Source: an uncultured Eubacteriales bacterium (GTDB lineage: Bacteria > Bacillota > Clostridia > Oscillospirales > Oscillospiraceae). Taken from it: DNA of 13,312 nucleotides. The stretch is taken from positions 1 to 13,312 of the forward strand of contig URSX01000045.1 of NCBI GenBank assembly GCA_900550615.1, in the 5' to 3' direction. Of the stretch, positions 6,148 to 12,703 are shown piece by piece (the first letter of the stretch is position 1; every line of letters starts with the position of its first letter). The notes below the pieces were generated by a model. The model was given only the letters and a program-made list of their open reading frames with translations. It was not told where the DNA came from and did no database searches. Both the position numbers and the translations under genes were made by a program.

Positions 6148-6189
6148 ACGCCCGTCAATCGATGGTAACTTCAGGAGAGGGGCGAAAAC

Positions 6190-6621
6190 ATGCTGATCTC
6201 AACCAAAGGCCGGTATGCCCTGCGGGTCATGATCGACCTGGCCGAGCACCAGGCGGAGGGCTTCATTCCGCTGAAGGTCATTGCTCAGCGGCAGGACATA
6301 TCCGAAAAATACCTGGAGAGCATCATCAAGCAGATGGTCAAGGCGAAGCTGGTGAGCGGGCTGCGGGGAAAGGGGGGTGGCTACCGGCTGACAAAAGCGC
6401 CGGAGCAGTACACCGTAGGGAGCATCCTGCGGATCACGGAGGATTCCATGGCCCCTGTGGCCTGTCTGGAGCCGGGCTCCGAGGCCTGTCCCCGGGCGGC
6501 CGAATGCCGCACGCTCTCCCTGTGGCGCGGCCTGGATAAAGTCATCAACGACTATCTGGACGATTTCACCCTGGCAGACCTGATGCACAGCGATCCCGAC
6601 GGCTATGACTATGTGATCTGA
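6190..6621 (+). CDS. Rrf2 family transcriptional regulator with three-cysteine (IscR-like) motif
   Basis: A 143-residue winged-helix DNA-binding protein. The N-terminus MLISTKGRYALRVMIDLA is the classic Rrf2 start. The recognition region is DISEKYLESIIKQM (36-49) and the wing GLRGKGGGYRL (57-67). Cysteines C92, C100 and C106 (C-x7-C-x5-C) lie in the loop where IscR and NsrR hold a Fe-S cluster, though the first spacing is wider than IscR's C-x5-C-x5-C. AGGAGAGGGG precedes the ATG by 7 bases. Divergence from cysK suggests it controls cysteine synthesis, as CymR does in Bacillus, but the cysteines point to Fe-S sensing. Dyads over its own promoter suggest autoregulation. The choice between CymR-like and IscR-like roles stays open. 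Confidence 0.93.
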   Translation: MLISTKGRYALRVMIDLAEHQAEGFIPLKVIAQRQDISEKYLESIIKQMVKAKLVSGLRGKGGGYRLTKAPEQYTVGSILRITEDSMAPVACLEPGSEACPRAAECRTLSLWRGLDKVINDYLDDFTLADLMHSDPDGYDYVI

Positions 6622-6633
6622 CGCACAGTGACA

Positions 6634-6674
6634 CGAAGCACCCGCCTCCTGTAGAGGCGGGTGCTTCGCTTTTA
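6634..6674 (+). terminator. Terminator of the Rrf2 gene
   Basis: A perfect 15-bp GC-rich stem (6634-6648 with 6654-6668), loop CTGTA, then CTTTTATTTC. It starts 12 bases after the stop. The T tract overlaps the 3' end of the convergent ROK gene, whose transcripts may also halt at the stem although they lack a T tract beyond it. Confidence 0.9.
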
Positions 6675-7613
6675 TTTCTCTCTTGCAAACAGAGCCGCGC
6701 CGATGATGCCCGCGTCGCCCCCCAGGCCGCTGCACACCAGCCGCGGGTGTCTGTGTGAATAAGCGGCCCCGTACTCCATCCGGGCCACCTCCTGCCGCAG
6801 CGGGGCCAGCAGCCCCTCCCCCTGCCCGGAAATGCCTCCGGCCAGAACCACCACCTCCGGGAAAAAGATGTTCACGATATTGCCGATTCCCACGGCCAGG
6901 TAGTGTATGTACCGACTCACCACTTCCTCCGCCGCCGGATCCCCGGCCTCCCGGGCCAGAAACGCGGTGCGCCCGTCCACGCCGCCCATTTTTGCGGCCA
7001 CGGCGTGCAGCCCGCTGTCCGGGCAGCGCCCCATAGCCTCCCGGGTCATGCGGATCAGCGCCGTGGCGGAGGCGCAGGTCTCAAAGCAGCCACGCCGCCC
7101 GCAGGCGCACAGCTGCCCGCCCTCTTCTATGACCATGTGCCCCAGCTCACTGGCGCAGCCGGAATAGCCCGTCAGCAGTCTGCCGCCCAGCACCACGCCG
7201 CCGCCCACACCGGTACCCAGTGTCACCACAACGGCGCTCTCCGCGCCCTTAGCGGCCCCTGCCAGCGCCTCTGCCAGAGCGGCGGCGTTGGCGTCGTTCA
7301 CCAGCCGCGGCGAATAGCCTGTCAGCTCCCGCAGCGCCCCGCGCAGGTCATACCGCTCCCAGCCCAGGTTGCAGGCATAGAGCACCCGGCCCGCCCGGTC
7401 GTCCACCGTGCCGGGGCAGCCAATACCTACCCCTTCCGGTGCCTGCTCCCGGGCCAGCTGCCGGATCATCTCCGCCATATCTCTTGTGACAGCCTCCGCC
7501 CCCTGCTCTCTGCCGGTGGGCCGGCTGCTCCGGCGCAGGATGGTTCCCTCCTCCGTGACCAGTGCGCCTTTTATGTTGGTGCCGCCCAGATCGATGCCGA
7601 TGTATGTCTTCAT
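6672..7613 (-). CDS. glk: ROK family glucokinase
   Basis: Phosphorylates glucose with ATP in the cytosol, feeding pgi. The 313-residue ROK fold is complete: phosphate-binding DLGGTNIKG (8-16), NDANAAALAEAL with the likely catalytic base D107, TLGTGVGGG (131-139), ELGHM (156-160), and the ROK zinc motif CACGRRGC with H159, C169, C171 and C176 as expected ligands. A second nucleotide-binding stretch is VVVLAGGISGQG near residue 260. The sugar could be another hexose such as N-acetylmannosamine or fructose, but the motif set and length fit GlcK-type glucokinases best. The ATG at 7613 has only a weak ribosome site (GGGGG about 7 bases before). The last codons overlap the terminator T tract of the convergent Rrf2 gene. 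Confidence 0.9.
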   Translation of the reverse strand: MKTYIGIDLGGTNIKGALVTEEGTILRRSSRPTGREQGAEAVTRDMAEMIRQLAREQAPEGVGIGCPGTVDDRAGRVLYACNLGWERYDLRGALRELTGYSPRLVNDANAAALAEALAGAAKGAESAVVVTLGTGVGGGVVLGGRLLTGYSGCASELGHMVIEEGGQLCACGRRGCFETCASATALIRMTREAMGRCPDSGLHAVAAKMGGVDGRTAFLAREAGDPAAEEVVSRYIHYLAVGIGNIVNIFFPEVVVLAGGISGQGEGLLAPLRQEVARMEYGAAYSHRHPRLVCSGLGGDAGIIGAALFAREK

Positions 7614-7662
7614 GCCGCCGCCCCCGTCTGCGGATGGTCGTCCCTCCGCCCTTTGTAAGCTG

Positions 7663-7692
7663 ATTATGCCACGTCTTCCCGGCCCCTGTCAA
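7663..7692 (-). promoter_or_regulatory. Promoter of the ROK glucokinase gene
   Basis: On the minus strand, TTGACA (7692-7687), an 18-base spacer and CATAAT (7668-7663), about 50 bases before the ATG. Confidence 0.7.
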
Positions 7693-7708
7693 TGAGGGTA
7701 TCCTCCCA

Positions 7709-7740
7709 TAACAAATACGCCGCCCGGAAAGGGCGGCGTA
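7709..7740 (-). terminator. Terminator downstream of the diguanylate cyclase gene
   Basis: A 10-bp stem, TACGCCGCCC with GGGCGGCGTA (7740-7731 with 7725-7716), has a 5-base loop and is followed on the minus strand by TTTGTTAT. The T tract is imperfect. It lies about 80 bases after the cyclase stop and just upstream of the glucokinase promoter. Confidence 0.75.
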
Positions 7741-7760
7741 AGACTGTCAAAAAACCTGTC

Positions 7761-7794
7761 ATTGCCAGACCGGTCCGAAGACTGGTCTCGCAAT
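7761..7794. repeat. REP-like imperfect palindrome
   Basis: ATTGCCAGACCGGTC (7761-7775) faces GACTGGTCTCGCAAT (7780-7794) around CGAA (UUCG on the minus strand): 15 pairs with two mismatches. The flanks GTCATTGC and GCAATCC resemble the ends of palindromic repeats that occur in many copies in bacterial genomes. It lies in the 3' untranslated region of the cyclase gene. Confidence 0.55.
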
Positions 7795-7818
7795 CCGTTT
7801 CTCAAGGGCAAAATCATC

Positions 7819-9198
7819 TTATTCCTGCGGCGCAGACACTCTCTGCGCCATATTTTTTTCGTATATGCAGTATCCGTCCCGGCCATGATCCTTCACGAAG
7901 TACAGCGCCCGATCCGCGCAGCGGAAGATATCCTCCTCCGGCTCCAGCTCGTCAGCGAACACCACGCCCAAACTCATCGTCACCTTGGGCAGCCCATCCT
8001 CTGCGGTGCGCATGCGCTTTTTCAGCGTGGCCAGCCTTTCCTCTGCCATCCGCCGGTTCTTCCCGCTCACACCCTCCATGATCACGGCGAACTCGTCGCC
8101 GCCCGCCCGGAAAATGCGGTCCGTGCTCCGGAACGTCGTCTTCATGTGCCCGGCCACACTGCGAATGATCGCATCTCCCACGGCGTGCCCGTAGGTATCG
8201 TTGAAGAATTTGAACCGGTCGATATCTCCCAGGAACAGCGCAAACGCCGTCCCCTTCCACCTCAGGTCGTCCAGAGCCTGGTCGAAGGCACCCTTGTTCA
8301 GCAGGCCACTCAGAGCGTCGTGCTCCGCCTGGTGCCGAATGGCCATCTGTGTCTCCTGATTGTCTCGCAGCATTTTGTTGTAGGCCTCTGCCAGAGCCCG
8401 CACCTCCGCCGCGCCCACTGCCGGCATGGGCTCGTCCTGTTCCAACTTCCTGTTAAACAGCACTATGGGCTTCACAATGGACTCATAGGTCACCACGCTG
8501 GTAACGATCATACACGCCAGCAGCAGGATCAATCCCCCGATCTGCCCGATGTACAGGCTTTTAAAAACATCGGATGCCCCCATCTGTCTTCCCTTGGTCA
8601 GCTTCGCAAGATCTGCCGCGGTCCGGTCAACATTGGCGCTGATACGCCTCTTGGCATCCTGATACTGGTCGTCAAACACCAGCTCCCGTGCCTTTTCTAT
8701 TTTTTCCTCCGGAGAAAGGGCTGCGTCGGCTGCCGTCAGCTCCACCTGCTGCACCTCCTGGGGCAGGCTGTCCACACGGACGCTCCAGCCCTCCGCCGTC
8801 AAACGCATAGCGTAGTATTCCGTTTCCATCAGCGTTTTGGAGTCCTGCAACGCCTGGCGCAGATCTTCCAGCACCTGCGCGTCGGACACCGCCTTCTCCA
8901 GCTCCTCTACAGCCGTCTCGCGCTGTCTGGTCACATTGGCTTCCACAAAATAGCCGTCTATATATTTTTGCTGACCGGTGACCACATAGAGCCGCACCTG
9001 CTCTGTAAGCGCATCCGACCCTCTCTGCATACTCTCTGTCGAATTTTCGCAGAAAATATACTGCTCCGTTGCCTGCTCCAGCTCCCGCAGATCCCCGCAT
9101 CCGTGAATCACGATGAGTACCAGAGCCACCGTCAGCACCGCAGCGACCGCAACACTCCACCTGTTGAATCGCTTAATGTGCACCATTCTTTTCTTCAT
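7819..9198 (-). CDS. Membrane-anchored diguanylate cyclase (GGDEF domain)
   Basis: Makes the second messenger c-di-GMP from two GTP. With the start at 9198 it has 459 residues: a short basic N-terminus, TM1 (about 15-33), an outside helical sensor region of about 180 residues resembling a four-helix or CHASE3-like module (LTEQVRLYVVTG), TM2 (about 216-237), a short HAMP-like linker starting ESIVKPI, then a GGDEF domain from about 293. Active-site features are DIDRFKFFNDTYGH (D325 region), GHAVGD, and intact GGDEF at 366-370. RSTD at 357-360, five residues before GGDEF, is the product-inhibition I-site. A longer start at 9240 lacks a ribosome site; GGGGGA about 8 bases before 9198 is better. 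The ligand is unknown, and no EAL domain is fused. Confidence 0.93.
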   Translation of the reverse strand: MKKRMVHIKRFNRWSVAVAAVLTVALVLIVIHGCGDLRELEQATEQYIFCENSTESMQRGSDALTEQVRLYVVTGQQKYIDGYFVEANVTRQRETAVEELEKAVSDAQVLEDLRQALQDSKTLMETEYYAMRLTAEGWSVRVDSLPQEVQQVELTAADAALSPEEKIEKARELVFDDQYQDAKRRISANVDRTAADLAKLTKGRQMGASDVFKSLYIGQIGGLILLLACMIVTSVVTYESIVKPIVLFNRKLEQDEPMPAVGAAEVRALAEAYNKMLRDNQETQMAIRHQAEHDALSGLLNKGAFDQALDDLRWKGTAFALFLGDIDRFKFFNDTYGHAVGDAIIRSVAGHMKTTFRSTDRIFRAGGDEFAVIMEGVSGKNRRMAEERLATLKKRMRTAEDGLPKVTMSLGVVFADELEPEEDIFRCADRALYFVKDHGRDGYCIYEKNMAQRVSAPQE

Positions 9199-9264
9199 CT
9201 CTCGTCCCCCATGGCGCTGTGTCCTTCCGATCAGCGTCATCTTAACGATTATTTAATGTTACAT

Positions 9265-9293
9265 AGTATACACTTTTATTCCCTTTCTGGCAA
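9265..9293 (-). promoter_or_regulatory. Promoter of the diguanylate cyclase gene
   Basis: On the minus strand, TTGCCA (9293-9288), a 17-base spacer and TATACT (9270-9265). It predicts a leader of about 60 nt to the ATG at 9198 and argues against translation from 9240, which would leave only about 18 nt. Confidence 0.75.
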
Positions 9294-9376
9294 TGGTAAA
9301 AGCCACAGTTTTACAAAAAATTGCGCCATCAATAATCGTAAATAGTCAAATTTCTTCCATATTTAGCGGTGCTACG

Positions 9377-9394
9377 TATATATATATATATATA
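9377..9394. repeat. (TA)9 dinucleotide tract
   Basis: Nine uninterrupted TA units begin immediately after the stop codon of the HD-domain gene on the minus strand. Such tracts can slip in length, but this one is outside coding sequence. It may ease DNA melting. Confidence 0.9.
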
Positions 9395-9958
9395 TTATAG
9401 CGCTTCGCCCAGCTTCTTCCGTGTGTCCTGCCGAATTTCCTCCCGCAGCCCCCGCAGATAGTCCGAGAACTCCACCTTGTCGTCCCCATAGGTCATGTTC
9501 AGCTCATACTCCCGGGGGATCCAGGTAGATAGCTCCGAAAAATTGTGCTGGATCACGGCCTCCAGATTGTCCAGGGCCTTGTAGATCTTCGCCTCCTGGG
9601 TCTGTCGGGCATCCATCTCGCTGTACAGCGCCGTCATCTCCTCCCGATAGTTCTCCGGCAGAGTGTCCACCCACTCCCGCAGCAGCTGTTCCTCGGTTCG
9701 TTTATTCTCAGCCGTCTTATCAAAGCTGGGAATATCCCCGGTGAATGCCTCTCCCAGGTCGTGGATCAGGCACATTCTCATCACCTTGTCCATGTCCGCC
9801 TCCGGGAACTCATCCCGCAGGAAATACGCCATCAGCGTCACCATCCAGCAGTGCTCCGCCACGCTCTCGTGCCGGCCCTTGCTGGTGTAGCAGTGTCTGG
9901 TGGTATCCTTCAGCCGCTCCGCCACCGCCAACGCATCCAGCAGCCTTCTCGCTTCCAT
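9395..9958 (-). CDS. HD-domain phosphohydrolase, HDDC2/YfbR-like
   Basis: Probable metal-dependent nucleotidase acting on (deoxy)nucleoside 5'-monophosphates, by analogy with YfbR and HDDC2. The 187 residues are close to the usual family length. Metal ligands H36 (in RHESVAEHCW), H66-D67 (in CLIHDLGEAFTGDIP) and D130 (in KALDNLEAVIQHN) are all present, with E70 at the position of the catalytic glutamate. RH at 29-30 belongs to the typical N-terminal motif. ATG at 9958 has GGAGGG 7 bases upstream. It has its own promoter. No clear terminator separates it from the cyclase gene downstream, so some readthrough is possible. The exact substrate cannot be read from sequence. Confidence 0.9.
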   Translation of the reverse strand: MEARRLLDALAVAERLKDTTRHCYTSKGRHESVAEHCWMVTLMAYFLRDEFPEADMDKVMRMCLIHDLGEAFTGDIPSFDKTAENKRTEEQLLREWVDTLPENYREEMTALYSEMDARQTQEAKIYKALDNLEAVIQHNFSELSTWIPREYELNMTYGDDKVEFSDYLRGLREEIRQDTRKKLGEAL

Positions 9959-9990
9959 ACCGCAACCCTCCGTTCTGATTTTTCAGCAGA

Positions 9991-10019
9991 ATTATACCAT
10001 CTTCCACCCCCACCTGCAA
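9991..10019 (-). promoter_or_regulatory. Promoter of the HDDC2/YfbR-like gene
   Basis: On the minus strand, TTGCAG (10019-10014), a 17-base spacer and consensus TATAAT (9996-9991), placed directly after the suf terminator. Confidence 0.8.
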
Positions 10020-10030
10020 GAAAGGCGCGC

Positions 10031-10065
10031 AAAAAAGCGGCGCTCCGGAATTGCCGGCGCACCGC
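10031..10065 (-). terminator. Terminator of the sufC-sufB operon
   Basis: Minus-strand stem of 12 positions (10065-10054 with 10048-10037), one G-A mismatch and one wobble, loop CAATT, then TTTTTT. It begins 24 bases after the sufB stop. The plus strand also has TTTTATTC after the stem. Confidence 0.88.
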
Positions 10066-10089
10066 TTTTATTCTTCTGAAATATCCTTC

Positions 10090-11019
10090 TTATGCCAGGA
10101 AGCCCTTGAGGATGGTCTCCTCCGCCTCCTCCGGGGTCAGGCCCAGAGTCTCCAGCTTCAGCAGCTGGTCTCCAGCGATCTTGCCTATGGCGGCCTCGTG
10201 GATCAGCTGTGCGTCAGGGCAGTTGGCCGTGATGGCCGGGATGGACTCAATGTGAGCGCTGCCCATGATGATGGAGTCGCACTGGACATGGCCGAAGCAC
10301 TGGCTGTTGCCCACCATCACCGGGTGGAACACCTGCTTGCTCTCGTCCTGGGCAACAGACCGGGAAATGACCCGGCCCTTGGAGTCCTCGCCGTTGAGCT
10401 CGATGTGCATGTCGCTCTCGGCCTCCTGCCTGCCGTGGGTCAGCAGGCGCTCGGTGACCACCACCTCGCTGCCCTTTTCACAGTAGAAGCGGGTGTCCCG
10501 CTTGGTGGAGTCGATGCCGCGGATCTGGATGGTGTCCATCTGCATGGTGGAGTTCTCCCCCAGGTGCACGATGGTCTGGGGATTCATGACGTTGCGGCCG
10601 GTCTCCCCGGGGGCGTCCTCACCGTAGTGCTTTTCAGAGTAGTGAACCCGGCTGTTTTTGCCGATGTAGAAGGTGTGCACGCCGTCGTGACGGCTCTCGT
10701 TGCAGCCGGAATTGTGGATGCCGCAGCCGGCGACGATCTCCACGTCGCAGTCGTCCCCGATGTAGAAGTCGTTATACACCAGCTCGGACAGGCCCGTCTT
10801 GCTGATGATAACGGGGATGTGGCACTGCTCGCCCTTGGTGCCGGGCTTCACGCGGATGTCAATGCCCTGCTTGCCGTCGGTTTTGGGGGTGATCTCGATG
10901 TGCTCGGTGGATTGGCGGGCCTCACAGCCGCTGTCCTTGCGGATATTGAACGCGCCCACGGGCTTGCCGGTGAGATCGGCGATCTTTTCCAGCAGCTTGG
11001 CGTCGATGTCGGTAATCAT
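10090..11019 (-). CDS. sufB: SufB/SufD-family Fe-S scaffold, minimal SMS type
   Basis: Scaffold on which Fe-S clusters are built with the SufC ATPase. At 309 residues it is much shorter than E. coli SufB (about 495) and matches the single-scaffold SufCB/SmsCB systems of anaerobes and archaea. Family features: the SufBD beta-helix core with GCGIHNSGCNESRHDGVHTF (98-117), HVQCDSIIMG (244-253) and LIHEAAIGKIAGDQLLKLE (272-290), then the C-terminal helix LTPEEAEETILKGF. C247 and E275 look equivalent to the essential SufB cysteine and glutamate; this is alignment by eye. The start overlaps the sufC stop (ATGA), with AGGAGG upstream, so translation is coupled. No SufS or SufU desulfurase is adjacent. 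Confidence 0.92.
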   Translation of the reverse strand: MITDIDAKLLEKIADLTGKPVGAFNIRKDSGCEARQSTEHIEITPKTDGKQGIDIRVKPGTKGEQCHIPVIISKTGLSELVYNDFYIGDDCDVEIVAGCGIHNSGCNESRHDGVHTFYIGKNSRVHYSEKHYGEDAPGETGRNVMNPQTIVHLGENSTMQMDTIQIRGIDSTKRDTRFYCEKGSEVVVTERLLTHGRQEAESDMHIELNGEDSKGRVISRSVAQDESKQVFHPVMVGNSQCFGHVQCDSIIMGSAHIESIPAITANCPDAQLIHEAAIGKIAGDQLLKLETLGLTPEEAEETILKGFLA

Positions 11020-11756
11020 AGCTTGACCTCCTTTTTCTCCAGTACCGGGCAGCCGCCCAGGGTGTCCGCCAGGATCAGGGGGAAGATCTCCTCCGTGGTG
11101 CCCCGGTGGGCGATGGCGCCGCCGGACACCACGATAATTTCGTCCGCCAGCTGGATGATGCGCTCTTGGTGGGAGATGATGATCATGGTGGCCTTGCCCT
11201 CCTGATGGATCTGTTCAAAGGTCTCCGTGAGCCTTGCGAAGCTCCACAGGTCGATGCCCGCCTCCGGCTCGTCGAAGATCATCAGCCGACCGTTCCTGGC
11301 CAAAATGGTGGCGATCTCAATGCGCTTGACCTCGCCGCCGGAGAGGGACACGTCCACCTCCCGGTCCAGGTAGTCGTTGGCGCACAGGCCCACCTTCGTC
11401 AGATATTGGCAGCAGCGATCCTTGGAGAGCTTCTCGCTGCCCGCCGCCAGCAGCAGCAGATCGTGCACCGTGATGCCCTTGAACCGCGGAGGCTGCTGAA
11501 AGCCGTAGCTGATGCCAAGCTTCGCCCGCTCCGTGATGGACAGGCCCGTGATGTCCTGCCCGTCATAGAGGATCCGCCCCTCCGTGGGCTGTACCAGGCC
11601 CATGATGACCTTGGCCAGGGTGGTCTTTCCGCCGCCGTTGGGGCCTGTGAACACCACCAGCTTATGATCCGGAATCACAAGGTCGATGTGATTCAGAATA
11701 TCCACTGTACCCTCAGGCGTATCCACCCGATAGCAGATATTTTTCAGCTCTAACAT
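11016..11756 (-). CDS. sufC: SufC-type Fe-S assembly ATPase
   Basis: Cytosolic ABC-type ATPase that drives Fe-S cluster assembly on the SufB-like scaffold; it is not a transporter. It has 246 residues: Walker A GPNGGGKT (38-45), Q-loop GFQQPP (85-90), ABC signature LSGGE (138-142), Walker B LMIFDEPEAGIDLW (158-171) and the switch histidine in ISHQE. DEPEAGIDLWSF, rather than DEPDSGLD, is typical of the short archaeal and anaerobe SufC branch. Two in-frame ATGs lie at 11762 and 11756. AGGAGG is only 2 bases from the first and 8 from the second, so 11756 is chosen. It is the first gene of a two-gene operon with its own promoter and a leader of about 100 nt. Confidence 0.94.
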   Translation of the reverse strand: MLELKNICYRVDTPEGTVDILNHIDLVIPDHKLVVFTGPNGGGKTTLAKVIMGLVQPTEGRILYDGQDITGLSITERAKLGISYGFQQPPRFKGITVHDLLLLAAGSEKLSKDRCCQYLTKVGLCANDYLDREVDVSLSGGEVKRIEIATILARNGRLMIFDEPEAGIDLWSFARLTETFEQIHQEGKATMIIISHQERIIQLADEIIVVSGGAIAHRGTTEEIFPLILADTLGGCPVLEKKEVKL

Positions 11757-11862
11757 GAACATTTCCTCCTTTTGAGGTCTTCTTACCGTAAATATATCCC
11801 ATTTCGCCGCAAAGGTATATGACACTTGCAACAAAATCCAGATTTCGACCCATGCGTTCCTT

Positions 11863-11891
11863 ATTTTAGCAGAACCTGCCGGGAAAAGCAA
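11863..11891 (-). promoter_or_regulatory. Promoter of the sufC-sufB operon
   Basis: On the minus strand, TTGCTT (11891-11886), a 17-base spacer and TAAAAT (11868-11863). The leader to the ATG is about 100 nt and holds no clear riboswitch. The remaining intergenic DNA up to 12008 is strikingly C-rich and G-poor on the plus strand. Confidence 0.6.
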
Positions 11892-12008
11892 TCCACCCCC
11901 GCCCTATTTTTCCCCATCCCCGCAAAAATTACACCAAAGTACACCCGAGCCGCCCCCAGACCCCAAACCGATTTTTTGTCTCCAGTAAAGACTCCCCCTC
12001 CCCCTGCA

Positions 12009-12014
12009 TACAAT
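12009..12014 (+). promoter_or_regulatory. Candidate -10 box for the ferritin-like gene
   Basis: TACAAT lies 26 bases before the ATG. No good -35 is present at normal spacing (TAAAGA at 11986-11991 is poor), so the promoter may be weak or activator-dependent. Confidence 0.35.
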
Positions 12015-12040
12015 GGGTGCAAACAGAAAGGGGTGCCGGT

Positions 12041-12577
12041 ATGGAGAACCAACAGACCTTAGAGCAAAAGAGAGCCGTATGGCAGCGGGTGAACCCCACC
12101 CTGCAGCCATACCCACCGGAAGAGAATACCCAGTCCGCCAACGTGTGCTGTATGGGGGCAGATGCTCAACAGGACATCGACGTGATCCGGGGCTTTATCG
12201 AGGAGGAGCTGTCAGACCGGCGGAGCTATCTGGCCTGTGCCGGTCAGGCCCCCAGCCCCGGAGCCCGGCAGATGATGCGGCGCCTGGCGGCGGAGGAGGG
12301 CGGCCACGCCAGAAAGCTGATGGGGGTCTATTTCCTGGTGACGGGGCAGACCTACCGCGCCTCCATCGCGCTTCCCGTGCCGCCCTGCCCTTGCACCTGG
12401 CCGGAGCTGCTGCGCCTGCGCTACCACGAGGAGAGCTGCGGCGGCCTCAACTACCGCCGCTCGTCCGACGAGACCACCGATCCATGCCTGTCGGAGATTT
12501 TTCTGGAGCTGTCCCGAGATGAATACCGCCACGCCCGGCATATTCTCTCCCTTCTGGAAAAACAAATGCCGATTTAA
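12041..12577 (+). CDS. Ferritin-like di-iron protein, no rubredoxin domain
   Basis: A 178-residue four-helix-bundle protein with rubrerythrin-type spacing of iron ligands. Glutamates 54-56 in FIEEELSDRRSYLA lie on helix 1. E86 and H89 form an ExxH in AAEEGGHARKL. E130 and E131 in YHEESCGGLNYRR lie on helix 3. E161 and H164 form a second ExxH in SRDEYRHARHIL. The C-terminal CxxC rubredoxin domain of true rubrerythrins is absent. The N-terminal 40 residues are proline- and asparagine-rich and include CC at 36-37. AAAGGGG lies 7 bases before the ATG at 12041, which decides against the in-frame ATG at 12017. Likely roles are peroxide reduction or iron handling. Divergence from sufCB fits an iron or oxidative-stress context, which is inference. 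Confidence 0.85.
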   Translation: MENQQTLEQKRAVWQRVNPTLQPYPPEENTQSANVCCMGADAQQDIDVIRGFIEEELSDRRSYLACAGQAPSPGARQMMRRLAAEEGGHARKLMGVYFLVTGQTYRASIALPVPPCPCTWPELLRLRYHEESCGGLNYRRSSDETTDPCLSEIFLELSRDEYRHARHILSLLEKQMPI

Positions 12578-12587
12578 TGAATAGGTC

Positions 12588-12616
12588 TTGCGAAACGGAA
12601 AAGAACCTGCTACAAT
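12588..12616 (+). promoter_or_regulatory. Promoter of the second HD-domain gene
   Basis: TTGCGA (12588-12593), a 17-base spacer and TACAAT (12611-12616). It begins 11 bases after the ferritin-like stop, and I see no terminator between them. Confidence 0.7.
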
Positions 12617-12653
12617 ACGCATAACAAATGGGCAGACTGCAAGCCTTTTGTTG

Positions 12654-12674
12654 GAAAATTCCAAAGGAATTTTC
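12654..12674 (+). promoter_or_regulatory. Leader hairpin before the second HD-domain gene
   Basis: GAAAATTCC, loop AAA, GGAATTTTC: a perfect 9-bp stem in the leader of about 85 nt, followed by CGACAGTTTTAC. TTGGAA and TTCCAA (12651-12664) offer an overlapping alternative fold. It may be a weak attenuator or RNA-stability element. Confidence 0.4.
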
Positions 12675-12703
12675 GACAGTTTTACTTAAGGAGGACGCCC
12701 TTT

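Noticed and set aside
7762..9345. 527-codon plus-strand open frame opposite the diguanylate cyclase
   Set aside because: Antisense shadow of a clear GGDEF protein, running through its promoter and the REP-like palindrome.
10051..11205. 384-codon plus-strand open frame opposite sufB
   Set aside because: Antisense shadow of a conserved scaffold gene.
11757..11891. 45-residue N-terminal extension of SufC
   Set aside because: It would start on the predicted -35 box; ATG at 11756 with AGGAGG 8 bases upstream matches SufC N-termini.
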